A DNA stretch of 11,401 nucleotides from JABDNZ01 sp050049805 (GCA_050049805.1 JASFVN010000128.1:1-11401), one strand, 5' to 3'. Shown: positions 1 to 7,552, numbered from the stretch's first letter. Notes: generated from the sequence alone by a model not told the origin. Translations and numbers: made by a program.

Positions 1-72
1 TAAACCTAGCGGTTCACGGGCCAGCCTTGTAGGGCGAAATGGGTCGTCTTGGAGCGGAATGGGCCGGGATCG

Positions 73-468
73 TCAGGACGGATCGAAGCGCAGTGACGCC
101 GAGTTTATGCAGTACCTGAGACCTGTAGGAGGCGGGCCATCGGGGAACACGTGTCCCAGGTGGGCGTCACAAACGTCGCACACGACCTCGGTTCGAACCA
201 TGGAAAAAGAGAGATCCTTCTCCTCCCGGATCCTGTTCCCCTCCACCGGGCTGGTGAAGCTTGGCCAACCGCATCCCGACTCGAACTTCGTGGAGGAGTC
301 GAAGAGAGGCGTGTCGCAACCTATGCACCGGTAGACGCCCTCGCCATTGGCGTTCCAGTACTCGCCGGTGAAAGGCCGCTCCGTGCCCTTCAACCTGGTG
401 ACACGGTACTGCTCAGGACTGAGAGAGGCTTTCCACTCCGCATCCGTCTTCTTGACTTTCTTTGTCAT
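73..468 (-). CDS. msrB: Peptide-methionine (R)-S-oxide reductase MsrB
   Basis: Reduces the R epimer of methionine sulfoxide in proteins, repairing oxidative damage, probably with thioredoxin as reductant. From the ATG at 468 the protein is 131 aa, the usual length for a stand-alone MsrB. It shows the two zinc CxxC pairs (C48/C51 and C97/C100), the GCGWPSF motif with C66 (a likely resolving cysteine), the HLGHVFPDGP block with H103 and H106, and the catalytic C120 in RYCINSASLRF. No signal peptide is seen, so it should be cytoplasmic. I chose this ATG because a GGAG sits six bases upstream (475-478) and the family-conserved region begins soon after. An upstream TTG at 516 overlaps the ggt stop and would add 16 unconserved-looking residues. 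It lies 44 bp behind ggt on the same strand and is probably co-transcribed with it. Family assignment is very secure. Confidence 0.96.
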   Translation of the reverse strand: MTKKVKKTDAEWKASLSPEQYRVTRLKGTERPFTGEYWNANGEGVYRCIGCDTPLFDSSTKFESGCGWPSFTSPVEGNRIREEKDLSFSMVRTEVVCDVCDAHLGHVFPDGPPPTGLRYCINSASLRFDPS

Positions 469-512
469 CCCCAGCTCCAACCGGCCCCGGTCCCAGCCGG
501 GACTGCTCCGGC

Positions 513-2252
513 TCAATACCCTGCTGCACCTCCATCCCCGTCACGAGGATCTGGTGCCCCGACGATCTCGCCGGTCCGAGGGTCGATCATGATGCAATGG
601 GTTCGCCCCTGCGATCCGGACATGGAGGCGGTGTGCCCCATGCCCTCCAGGCTCGCCAGGGTTTCTGGGGATACCCCCTCATCCTCGATCCGGATCCGGT
701 CCGGAAGCCACTGGTGATGGAACCTCTTCGCGCTCACAGCCTCCTGGATGTCCATCTCGAAGTCCACGAGATTCAAAACCACCTGCAGAACACTGTTGAT
801 GATGGTTCGACCACCGGGGCTACCCACCACAGCCACCAGTTCTCCGTCCTTGGCCAGAATGGTAGGGGTCATGGACGAGAGCATACGCTGCTCAGGCCGA
901 GCCAGATTCGGCTCGGTGCCGATCAGCCCGCGATCGTTGGTCAGGCCCGGGGCAGCGTTGAAATCGCCCATCTCGTTGTTCAGAAGGAACCCAGCACCTG
1001 GAACGACGATCTTCGATCCGTAACCGGCCTCCAGCGTATAGGTCACGGAAACGGCCATTCCATTCCCGTCCACGACGGAGTAGTGAGTGGTCTCCGGGCT
1101 CTCCTCGGGAAGGGCCACATCCGACGGGGTGGAGACGGAGGCGACTTCTGCATCGATTCCCGCCCGCAGGCTTTCAGCGTACTCCTTGCTTGTCAGTCGC
1201 TCCAGGGGGGGGTCGGCGAAATCAGCATCGGCCAGGTATCGAGCCCGGTCCCGGTAGGCTCTTCGCATGGCTTCGGCCAGATGGTGAACGTACTGGGTGG
1301 AGTTGTGGCCCATGGCAGCCAGGTCGAAGCCCTCCAGGATGTTGAGCATCTGGACCAGGGCCGTCCCTCCAGAGCTGGGTGGCGGCATGCTGATGACGTC
1401 GTACCCCCGGTAGGTCCCCCGGATGGGTGCCCGTTCCTGGGCTTCGTACCGGGCCAGGTCCTCCTCGGTGATCATCCCCCCGCCCCTCTCCATCTCCTCC
1501 GCAATCAAACGGGCCGTTTCACCCAGATAGAAACCGTCGCGACCCTGATCCCTGATCCTGGCGAGGGTCCCGGCCAGATCCGGCTGCTGCCACACCTCCC
1601 CGACCTCATAGGGGACACCGCCTTTCGAGAATTTCGCCAGGCTGGCGGGATAGCGTTCCATGGAGCGGAGGGATCGACTCAGGGATCCAGCCAGGGACTC
1701 GGAAAGCACGAATCCGTCGCCGGCTAGTTCGACGGCCGGATCCACGAGACGTCCCCAGGCCCCCGTCCCATACTCCTGGTGGGCCAGGGCGAACCCAGCC
1801 ACGGTCCCAGGCACACCGACGGACCGATGGCTGTTGTGGTGCAGCTCGGAGGAGTATTCCCCGTTCTCGTCCAGAAACATCTCCGGGTGGGCGGCCAGAG
1901 GCGCTTTCTCCCGGAAGTCGAGTGCCGTCGTGCGCCCATCCGGGAATCGGATCACCATGAACCCACCGCCGCCGATGTTTCCAGCCGTAGGGTGGACCAC
2001 GGCAAGGGCGAAGCCAGTGGCGATGGCGGCATCCACGGCGTTCCCCCCCGCCTCCAGCACCTCAGCCCCGACCCGGCTGGCGATGGAGTTGGCGGACACG
2101 ACCATGCCGTTGGATGCGACCTGGCGCCCCGGACCCTGGATGATGGTGTCTCGCCCCGCTTGACACGAGGGAAGGCAAAGCAGGCCCAGGGTAAACAGAA
2201 GCGCGGGCAGGGCCGAGAAGGGCCTGAAATGGCGTCCAAGAACTTTCCGCAT
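513..2252 (-). CDS. ggt: Gamma-glutamyltransferase, predicted lipoprotein
   Basis: An N-terminal nucleophile hydrolase that cleaves or transfers the gamma-glutamyl group of glutathione and related peptides outside the cytoplasm. From the ATG at 2252 it is 579 aa. Residues 1-30 form a lipoprotein signal peptide with lipobox LPSC, so C30 would be lipidated. The self-processing site precedes T388 in ETTHYSV, the predicted nucleophile of the small subunit. Other expected residues are present: R114 (DFREKAP), T406, E408, E427, D430, S459/S460 and G480/G481. E408 and E427 occupy positions that are Asn and Gln in the E. coli enzyme and Glu in Bacillus subtilis. The segment after NNEMGDF looks long enough to hold the lid loop of E. 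coli-type enzymes. An in-frame TTG at 2264 would add four residues. Neither start has an ideal ribosome binding site (GGA seven bases before the ATG). It follows cstA by 171 bp and precedes msrB. Confidence 0.95.
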   Translation of the reverse strand: MRKVLGRHFRPFSALPALLFTLGLLCLPSCQAGRDTIIQGPGRQVASNGMVVSANSIASRVGAEVLEAGGNAVDAAIATGFALAVVHPTAGNIGGGGFMVIRFPDGRTTALDFREKAPLAAHPEMFLDENGEYSSELHHNSHRSVGVPGTVAGFALAHQEYGTGAWGRLVDPAVELAGDGFVLSESLAGSLSRSLRSMERYPASLAKFSKGGVPYEVGEVWQQPDLAGTLARIRDQGRDGFYLGETARLIAEEMERGGGMITEEDLARYEAQERAPIRGTYRGYDVISMPPPSSGGTALVQMLNILEGFDLAAMGHNSTQYVHHLAEAMRRAYRDRARYLADADFADPPLERLTSKEYAESLRAGIDAEVASVSTPSDVALPEESPETTHYSVVDGNGMAVSVTYTLEAGYGSKIVVPGAGFLLNNEMGDFNAAPGLTNDRGLIGTEPNLARPEQRMLSSMTPTILAKDGELVAVVGSPGGRTIINSVLQVVLNLVDFEMDIQEAVSAKRFHHQWLPDRIRIEDEGVSPETLASLEGMGHTASMSGSQGRTHCIMIDPRTGEIVGAPDPRDGDGGAAGY

Positions 2253-2270
2253 GGTCCTATCCAATCCGTT

Positions 2271-2298
2271 CGGCCCCTTCCTCCAGGGTTCGGGGCCG
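2271..2298 (-). promoter_or_regulatory. Stem-loop in the ggt leader
   Basis: Read on the minus strand, CGGCCCC and GGGGCCG form a perfect 7-bp stem around a 14-nt loop, ending 18 bases before the ggt ATG. The loop holds a GGAGG (2280-2284) that has no start codon at a normal distance. There is no U-run after the stem, so it is not a typical intrinsic terminator. A role in ggt mRNA stability or translation is inference only; it may be a chance GC-rich repeat. Confidence 0.4.
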
Positions 2299-2423
2299 GT
2301 CCTTTGAATCAGTGTCTACACAGGAAAAATGGGGGGTGGCCGCCATTCGGCAAGCCGCCAGTCGAGATCGTGTTCAAGCTGGGGGAATGCTGCTTTGCTG
2401 CGCTCCGGAGGCGCCCAATGCCA
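2299..2423. other. cstA-ggt intergenic region
   Basis: With the adjoining ggt leader this makes a 171-bp gap, the longest non-coding stretch in the window and the likeliest place for a separate ggt-msrB promoter. I could not find a convincing -35/-10 pair. The cstA stop is followed by a small GC-rich near-palindrome at 2400-2414, without a T-run, and GTGTCTACAC at 2313-2322 is a short inverted repeat. A repeated TGGCGGC on the minus strand lies in the middle. No short gene with a ribosome binding site is evident. Confidence 0.45.
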
Positions 2424-4181
2424 CTAATCCCCGGACGCCATGGCAGGGCTTCCCAGATCAGACCGAAGAACTACTTCTTCCGGAGGTACGTTCGGTTTCC
2501 CCAGGGACCGGAAGGCCTCCACAACCATGAGAATCCCCAGGACCAGGAGGAACACTGAGACCGTCCTGACCGGAGTGGCCGTGGACCCGGAGAACACGAG
2601 CATCACGGTGGCAGTGAGCGTCATGGCTATCATGAAGACCATGGGGACCCCGACGTACTGCCAGGTTCGGCCTGTCCGCCTCAGCCAGACCGTCACGGCC
2701 AGGAGAGCGAGCCCGGCAAGAAGCTGATTGGTGGCTCCGAAGACGGGCCAGATGGCCCGCCAGACCGGGATCACCTGGCCAGTGGGGGTGGTGTAGGTCA
2801 TGAACGCCATGATGGCCGGGAGAATCAAGGTGAGGATCGTAGCAGTCCATCGTACCCGGCCCTCGGCGTTGTTCCATCCGAAGAATTCCTGCAGGACATA
2901 GCGGGCCAGCCGCGTGCATGTATCCAGAGTGGTCAGAAGGAAGGTGGAGAGGGCCAGGAGTCCCAGCATGGTTCCGTAGTGGAGGGGAATTCCCAGCATG
3001 TTGAAGAATCGCCCGACTCCGGCGGAAAAGAGTCCCACCGGGTCGCTTCGGAGAGCGTCGGCTCCGAAGGTCAAGCCCATGACCGTACCCAGGGCGATGA
3101 TGGCGACGATGCCCTCCACCAGCATCCCTCCGTAACCGATTCTCCGGGTATCGGATTCACATTTGATCTGCTTGGCGGTGGTTCCCGACGACACGATGGA
3201 ATGAAACCCGCTGCAAGCTCCGCATGCCACGGTGATGAAGAGAATCGGAAAGAGGGGTCCCAGGTGGGCGATCTCCGAGAAGACCGGATTTCCGGGATCT
3301 ACCAGGGCCGGCCAGGTCACGTCCAATCCCCCGCCGAGGGTCCCCACCAGGATCCCCAGCCCACCCCCGAGGACGGTGATGTAAAGAAGGAAGGAGGACA
3401 GGTAGTCCCGGGGCTGAAGGAGGACCCAAACCGGGGTCACCGAGGCCACGAGGCAGTACCCCAGGAGCAGAACGATCCACATGTGCTTCGGATCGGAGAA
3501 AAACGCCGGGATGTAGCCGCCATCCGAGTGGATCTGCGTGGAGAAACCGATGGCGACCAGAAGAGCGGGAACGAAAATAAGGGTGGATGCCCAGACCGGT
3601 ATGTTGGTCCGATTGTTCACCACGCCGAGGAGGATGGCCAGGAGAATAAAGATCCCGCTTGCCACGGCCACACCCGTGCCCTGGGCGGTCTCCACCCCCG
3701 AGGAATCCCTGACATCGATAAAGCTCACCGCCGTCAGATCCATGAAGACCACGATGACGTAGACCATGGCCAGCCAGATGAACGCCAGAAACAGCCTGAA
3801 GGAAAGGGGGGTCATGTAGTCCCGGGCCAACTCGGCCACCGAGCGGGCCTTGTGCCTGATGGACGCCACCATGGATCCAAAATCGTGGACCCCCCCGACG
3901 AAGATGGAACCCAGGATGATCCAGATGACCGCCGGCAGCCACCCAAAAAAGAGCCCTGCCAGAATCGGGCCGACAATGGGGCCGGCCCCGGCGATGGAGC
4001 TGAAATGGTGGCCGAACAGGACGGGGGTCTTGGCAGGGACGTAATCGGTGCCGTCATACATGAACTCCGACGGAACGGCGTGTTCGTCACTCAATCCGAG
4101 TTTCCGGCCGATCCAACCGCCGTAGATCCGGTAGGCCAGACCAAAGAGCACGATGGCCGATACGAGAAGAACCGCCAGCAT
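2424..4181 (-). CDS. cstA: CstA-family carbon starvation / peptide or pyruvate transporter
   Basis: A polytopic inner-membrane protein of the CstA family. Characterised members import peptides (CstA) or pyruvate (BtsT) when carbon is limiting; the substrate here cannot be read from sequence. It is 585 aa, shorter than the roughly 700-residue E. coli proteins. Family signatures are clear: FGHHFSSIAGAGPIVGP at residues 56-72, GGVHDF at 96-101, QPRDYLSSFLLY at 256-267, CGACSGFHSIVSSGTTAKQI around 320-339 and FGATNQLLAG at 481-490. Hydrophobic segments run nearly throughout, beginning at residue 2, with a short polar tail after about 560. The ATG at 4181 has a strong GGAGG seven bases upstream. 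The gene follows the short-chain dehydrogenase by 51 bp and is probably co-transcribed with it. The small YbdD/YjiX-like partner often found after cstA is absent from the downstream gap. Confidence 0.93.
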   Translation of the reverse strand: MLAVLLVSAIVLFGLAYRIYGGWIGRKLGLSDEHAVPSEFMYDGTDYVPAKTPVLFGHHFSSIAGAGPIVGPILAGLFFGWLPAVIWIILGSIFVGGVHDFGSMVASIRHKARSVAELARDYMTPLSFRLFLAFIWLAMVYVIVVFMDLTAVSFIDVRDSSGVETAQGTGVAVASGIFILLAILLGVVNNRTNIPVWASTLIFVPALLVAIGFSTQIHSDGGYIPAFFSDPKHMWIVLLLGYCLVASVTPVWVLLQPRDYLSSFLLYITVLGGGLGILVGTLGGGLDVTWPALVDPGNPVFSEIAHLGPLFPILFITVACGACSGFHSIVSSGTTAKQIKCESDTRRIGYGGMLVEGIVAIIALGTVMGLTFGADALRSDPVGLFSAGVGRFFNMLGIPLHYGTMLGLLALSTFLLTTLDTCTRLARYVLQEFFGWNNAEGRVRWTATILTLILPAIMAFMTYTTPTGQVIPVWRAIWPVFGATNQLLAGLALLAVTVWLRRTGRTWQYVGVPMVFMIAMTLTATVMLVFSGSTATPVRTVSVFLLVLGILMVVEAFRSLGKPNVPPEEVVLRSDLGSPAMASGD

Positions 4182-4232
4182 TCTGCTACCTCCACCTGGG
4201 CTTGCGTGGTCTCTCGACAGATTTGGGTGATC

Positions 4233-5144
4233 TCACAACAGGTACCCACCGTCAACGGGGATCACCACCCCGGTAATGTGTCTCGCCCCCTCTGAGCAGA
4301 GGAAGAGGACCAACTCTGCTACGTCCTGAGGGTCCCCGAGCCTGCCGAGGACGCTCCTATCCCGGGCCCGGTCCAGGATTTCTGCCGGGACCTGTTCCGT
4401 GAGCTGGGTCGTGCGAATGTAGCCGGGGGCGACAGCGTTTACGTTGATGTTCTTGGGCCCGAGCTCCTGGGCCGCGCTCCGGGTCAACCCGATGAGGCCG
4501 GCCTTCGACGAGATGTAGTTGGAGAGACCGAACTCCCCCCTGATACCATGAACGGAGGATACGTTCACGATCTTCCCCCACTCCTGTTCCCGGAGGGTCG
4601 GCGCAACGGCCCTGATAAAGTGGAAGGCACCCTTGAGATTCGTGTCGAGAACCGCGTCCCACGCGTCGTCGCCCATCCTCCAGAGGGCTCCGTCCCGCCC
4701 GATCCCGGCATTGTTGATCATGAAATGAAGGCCTCCCAGCTCCTCGACGACTTCAGCCACGAAGGGGGTAACCTCCTCGGAACGCCGGACATCGCAGGAG
4801 CGGAAGAAAACCCGGACTTCCCGCAAGCGAAGCTCCCCCGCCGTCTGCTGTGCCAGCTGCTGGGATTCGGGGCCGGTATCCAGATAGTTGAAGGCCACGT
4901 GGACCCCCGATTCGGCGAAGGCCAGAGCAATTGCCCTCCCGATGCCTGTGGACCCTCCTGTCACCAGAGCTACACGGCCCTTCAGACCCTCGGCCCGCCG
5001 GGCCGGTTCGGGCCGGGTTTCGGTTCCCACCGAACCCAGGAGTTCCTCGACGGCCGCACCATGTTCCCGGAGTGGGCCCTGTGCGGAATAACCATCGGGA
5101 GGCTCTAAACTTCGATTAGCGGGCGATTCTGGTTTTTCCGGCAT
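4233..5144 (-). CDS. SDR-family oxidoreductase (FabG/PhaB-like 3-oxoacyl reductase)
   Basis: A classical short-chain dehydrogenase/reductase of 303 aa. The cofactor motif TGGSTGIG is at residues 62-69 and NNAG at 144-147. The catalytic set is complete: N169, S197, Y210 and K214 (YISSK), and the C-terminal ITGVVIPVDGG is as in FabG-like enzymes. The closest well-known relatives by pattern are 3-oxoacyl-ACP reductase and acetoacetyl-CoA reductase using NADPH. The real substrate is not determined. The first 53 or so residues, before LKGRVALVTGG, are an extra, polar, proline- and glutamate-rich extension not found in canonical FabG (about 245 aa); it has no signal-peptide character. The ATG at 5144 is preceded by GGAGG at 11 bases, rather long, and no better internal start is visible. 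It lies 60 bp behind phoU and 51 bp before cstA, all in one direction. Confidence 0.9.
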   Translation of the reverse strand: MPEKPESPANRSLEPPDGYSAQGPLREHGAAVEELLGSVGTETRPEPARRAEGLKGRVALVTGGSTGIGRAIALAFAESGVHVAFNYLDTGPESQQLAQQTAGELRLREVRVFFRSCDVRRSEEVTPFVAEVVEELGGLHFMINNAGIGRDGALWRMGDDAWDAVLDTNLKGAFHFIRAVAPTLREQEWGKIVNVSSVHGIRGEFGLSNYISSKAGLIGLTRSAAQELGPKNINVNAVAPGYIRTTQLTEQVPAEILDRARDRSVLGRLGDPQDVAELVLFLCSEGARHITGVVIPVDGGYLL

Positions 5145-5204
5145 TCCACACGGTACCTCCCGAATGCCGGGGAACGCAACGGGAAGCTTCCCTGTGCCAG
5201 GGGT
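5145..5204 (-). promoter_or_regulatory. phoU-SDR intergenic region with small palindromes
   Basis: This 60-bp gap contains the perfect 12-bp palindrome GGGAAGCTTCCC (5181-5192) and an overlapping 5-bp stem CCCTG/CAGGG (5190-5202). Neither is followed by a T-run on the minus strand, so I do not call a terminator. The CUUCCCG half of the first palindrome could also pair, with one G-U, to CGGGAGG that holds the ribosome binding site of the dehydrogenase gene. No promoter is recognisable. Confidence 0.3.
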
Positions 5205-5903
5205 TCAGTCGGAGGCCTCCTCGGTCTCTGCCCGCTCTGCGTGGTGCTTGATCGAATGTCCTTCTACGAGGAATACGACGTTCTCGGAGATGTTCGTGGA
5301 CAGGTCCCCGATTCGCTCCAGCTGCTGAGAAACTCGGAGATACTCGAGGGAAGGACCGATGCGCCCAGGGTCCCTGGCCATGAGGTCCGTGAGGAGCTTT
5401 CGAACGGTCTTCCTCATGTCGTCCACCCGGTCGTCCCTGGCACATACTTGTCTTGCCAGCCCCGAATTTCGGGATCCATATGCAGCCAGCGCGTCCCTGA
5501 GCATTCGTCTGGACAGGACTGCGAGCTCAGCCATTTCAGGGATCTCCGGCAGAGGCGGAAGAACGGCCACCCTCTGAGCGGCTTTGGCGATATTCACGGC
5601 GTGGTCTCCGACCCTCTCGACGTCGGTGCAGATCATCATGGTAGTGAGTACCTGTCTGAGGTCAGAAGCCACCGGCTGGTGCAGGGCAATCAACCGCAGG
5701 ACCTCCTCGTCGATCTCGAGTTCCAGCGCGTCAATCACTTCATCGTCAGCCGAGATGGCGACCCGAGCCTCGGGATCCCGATCGAGGAATGCGTCCACAG
5801 CCCGCTCGACAAGGTCCTCAGCCAAGCCGGACATCTTCATCAACCGGGCCTGGAGGAGATCCAGTTCCTCGTGGAAGCGCCGACTGGCAGCAGAGCGGGT
5901 CAT
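5205..5903 (-). CDS. phoU: Phosphate signalling regulator PhoU
   Basis: A cytoplasmic helical protein that connects the Pst transporter to PhoR and holds the Pho response off when phosphate is plentiful. At 232 aa it has the normal length. It consists of two three-helix repeats, each with the family's metal-binding signature: DVERVGD at residues 94-100 followed by HAVNIA, and LERIGD at 195-200 followed by LSTNISE. The start has the common FHEELDLLQARLMKM pattern. A polar, Glu-rich tail (about 215-232) follows the last helix. The ATG overlaps the pstB stop as ATGA, indicating translational coupling to pstB. It is the last recognisable phosphate gene of the operon. Confidence 0.97.
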   Translation of the reverse strand: MTRSAASRRFHEELDLLQARLMKMSGLAEDLVERAVDAFLDRDPEARVAISADDEVIDALELEIDEEVLRLIALHQPVASDLRQVLTTMMICTDVERVGDHAVNIAKAAQRVAVLPPLPEIPEMAELAVLSRRMLRDALAAYGSRNSGLARQVCARDDRVDDMRKTVRKLLTDLMARDPGRIGPSLEYLRVSQQLERIGDLSTNISENVVFLVEGHSIKHHAERAETEEASD

Positions 5904-6682
5904 CCGAACCGTCCCGTGATGTAGCGCTCGGTCTTCTCTTCCCGGGGGTTGGTGAAGAGCGTGGCGGTCGGCCCGTACTCCAATAGCTCTCCGCCGTACA
6001 TGAACGCTGTGAAATCAGAGATCCGAGCCGCCTGCTGTAGGTTGTGGGTTACGAGGACGATGGTGTAGGACTTCTTCAACGTTCGAACCAACTCTTCGAT
6101 CCGCTGCACCGCCAGCGGATCGAGCTCCGACATCGGTTCATCCATCAAGAGGATCTCCGGATCCACTGCGAGGGCTCGAGCAATGCACAACCGTTGCTGT
6201 TGGCCATTGGATAGGGTCAAAGCTGGCGCGGCCAGCTGATCACTCACCTCGTCCCAAAGGGCGGCCTTCTTCAGGGCCTCTTCTACGGTCCGACTGAGAT
6301 CTCCCTCCTGGGCGTTCACCATGGGACCGAAAGCCACGTTCTCGAAGATCGTCTTCGGGAAGGGATTGGGGGTTTGAAATACCATCCCGATCTGCCTGCG
6401 AACACCGGTAGGGTCGACCCCTGGGGCGTAGATGTCTTGGCCGAAGAAGAGGATCCCGCCCGTTACCCGGGCCTCCGGGTTCAGGTCATTCATGCGGTTG
6501 AAACACTTGAGAAGAGTGCTCTTGCCACATCCTGAGGGCCCGACCAGGGCAACCACCCTCTTCGGGGGAATCATCAGGGATACCCGCTTGACCACGTGCC
6601 TCGAACCAAAGGTCACGGAGACATCCCGGGCCTCCAGAGCCGGGACGGCCCCTTCCAGGTCGATTCCGTAGGTGCTAGCCAT
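5900..6682 (-). CDS. pstB: Phosphate ABC transporter ATP-binding protein PstB
   Basis: The ATPase that powers phosphate import through PstCA. It is 260 aa, a normal length. Walker A GPSGCGKST is at residues 48-56, the Q-loop Q103 in VFQTPNPFP, Walker B ILLMDEP with D181 and E182, and the H-loop H213 in VTHNLQQAARISD. The C-terminus ERYITGRFG is typical of PstB. The ABC signature reads LSNGQQQRLCIARAL (157-171), with N159 (codon at 6206-6208) in place of the usual glycine, and the D-loop reads SELD rather than SALD. All other catalytic residues are intact, so I expect a working ATPase. The ATG at 6682 lies 21 bp after the pstA stop and has only a weak ribosome binding site; the family-conserved region begins about 15 residues in. 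The stop overlaps the phoU start. Confidence 0.97.
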   Translation of the reverse strand: MASTYGIDLEGAVPALEARDVSVTFGSRHVVKRVSLMIPPKRVVALVGPSGCGKSTLLKCFNRMNDLNPEARVTGGILFFGQDIYAPGVDPTGVRRQIGMVFQTPNPFPKTIFENVAFGPMVNAQEGDLSRTVEEALKKAALWDEVSDQLAAPALTLSNGQQQRLCIARALAVDPEILLMDEPMSELDPLAVQRIEELVRTLKKSYTIVLVTHNLQQAARISDFTAFMYGGELLEYGPTATLFTNPREEKTERYITGRFG

Positions 6683-6703
6683 AGAAAAACTCGCTGATCT
6701 GCC

Positions 6704-7552
6704 TCAGGTTCGTCTTTCCAGACGATTCCGTACAAGTATGGCCAGAGCGTTCATGCCCAAGAGAAGCATCAAGAGAACGATACTGCCCGCGGCCGCCAAG
6801 CCTCGGAACTCCTCCCCTCTCGTGATCCAACCGAAAATCTGTAGAGGGAGGACGGTAAAGGGATCGCCCAGGCTTTCTGGAGTGAAGGCGATAAACGTCA
6901 AAAATCCAATCATGATGAGGGGTGCCGCCTCTCCCATTGCCCGCGACAGAGCCAGGATGGTCCCGGAGAGAATTCGCGGGAGGGCAAGAGGCAACACCTG
7001 ATATCTGATCACCTGCCAGCGCGAAGCCCCGAGGCCGAAAGCCGCCATCCTGTTCCCCTGGGGCACTGCTCGGATCGCTTCCATGGCTGCCAGGGTGATC
7101 ATTGGCATGCAGAGAAGGGAGAGGGTCAGGGCGCCCGCGAGGACGCTCCGCCCGAAACCCATGATCCGAACGAACAGGACCAGGCCCAGAATCCCGTAAA
7201 CGATGGAAGGGACCCCCGCCAGGTTTCCGATGTTCACCCGGACGGCCCTGGTCAACCAGTTGTCGGCGGCATACTCCTCGAGATAGAGGGCGGCACCGAC
7301 CGAAACCGGTAAGGAGATCAGGGCCGTGAGGCCAATGACCCAGAGGGTTCCGAAGAGTGGCGCCCGGATACCGGCTCTTTCCGGAGATCGGGACGCATAG
7401 TTCGTGAAAAAGTCCAACGAAAGCGATCCCGCCCCGTCCACCGCGATGTCCACCAAGAGGACAAGGAGTGCCACCGCCGCGAAAAGGGTGGCCAGGGCCG
7501 CAAGGGCTCTGAACGCCCCATCGATTCCTTTGGGAAGGACGTTTTTACGCAA
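6704..7552 (-). CDS. pstA: Phosphate ABC transporter permease PstA
   Basis: One of the two inner-membrane subunits of the phosphate channel, paired with PstC. From the TTG at 7552 it is 282 aa. About six hydrophobic segments are visible (roughly 15-36, 65-93, 106-133, 138-157, 189-206 and 254-276). The cytoplasmic EAA loop, which contacts PstB, starts at EAIRAVPQGNRMAAFGLGAS around residue 158. The PstA-type NLAGVPSIVYGILGL block is at about 110-124, and SRAMGEAAPL follows the loop. I favour the TTG because a perfect GGAGG (7558-7562) lies five bases upstream. A GTG at 7564 (286 aa), with GAGG ten bases upstream, is nearly as good. Either start overlaps the end of pstC, by 8 or 20 bases. Confidence 0.95.
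   Translation of the reverse strand: MRKNVLPKGIDGAFRALAALATLFAAVALLVLLVDIAVDGAGSLSLDFFTNYASRSPERAGIRAPLFGTLWVIGLTALISLPVSVGAALYLEEYAADNWLTRAVRVNIGNLAGVPSIVYGILGLVLFVRIMGFGRSVLAGALTLSLLCMPMITLAAMEAIRAVPQGNRMAAFGLGASRWQVIRYQVLPLALPRILSGTILALSRAMGEAAPLIMIGFLTFIAFTPESLGDPFTVLPLQIFGWITRGEEFRGLAAAGSIVLLMLLLGMNALAILVRNRLERRT

Noticed and set aside
1..72. Possible terminator or small gene downstream of msrB
   Set aside because: No stem with T-run and no start codon with a ribosome binding site was seen in these 72 bases.
469..516. TTG start for msrB overlapping the ggt stop as TTGA
   Set aside because: The ATG at 468 has a well-spaced GGAG and matches the family N-terminus; the added 16 residues do not look conserved.
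462..1727. Long open reading frame (421 codons) on the plus strand opposite ggt
   Set aside because: The minus strand encodes a full, motif-complete gamma-glutamyltransferase here. The plus frame is a codon-bias shadow in GC-rich DNA with no recognisable domain.
2400..2414. GC-rich near-palindrome just after cstA as an intrinsic terminator
   Set aside because: It has a bulge, a minimal loop and no following T-run on the transcribed strand.
2979..4295. Open frame of 438 codons on the plus strand opposite cstA
   Set aside because: Its translation is rich in Gly, His, Asp and Arg with no domain, typical of the antisense of a membrane protein gene; CstA on the other strand is certain.
6683..6703. 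Terminator-like segment between pstA and pstB (short CTGA/TCAG stem with a nearby run of five T on the minus strand)
   Set aside because: The stem is only 4 bp and the T-run is separated from it and runs into the pstB start; termination inside a pst operon is unlikely.
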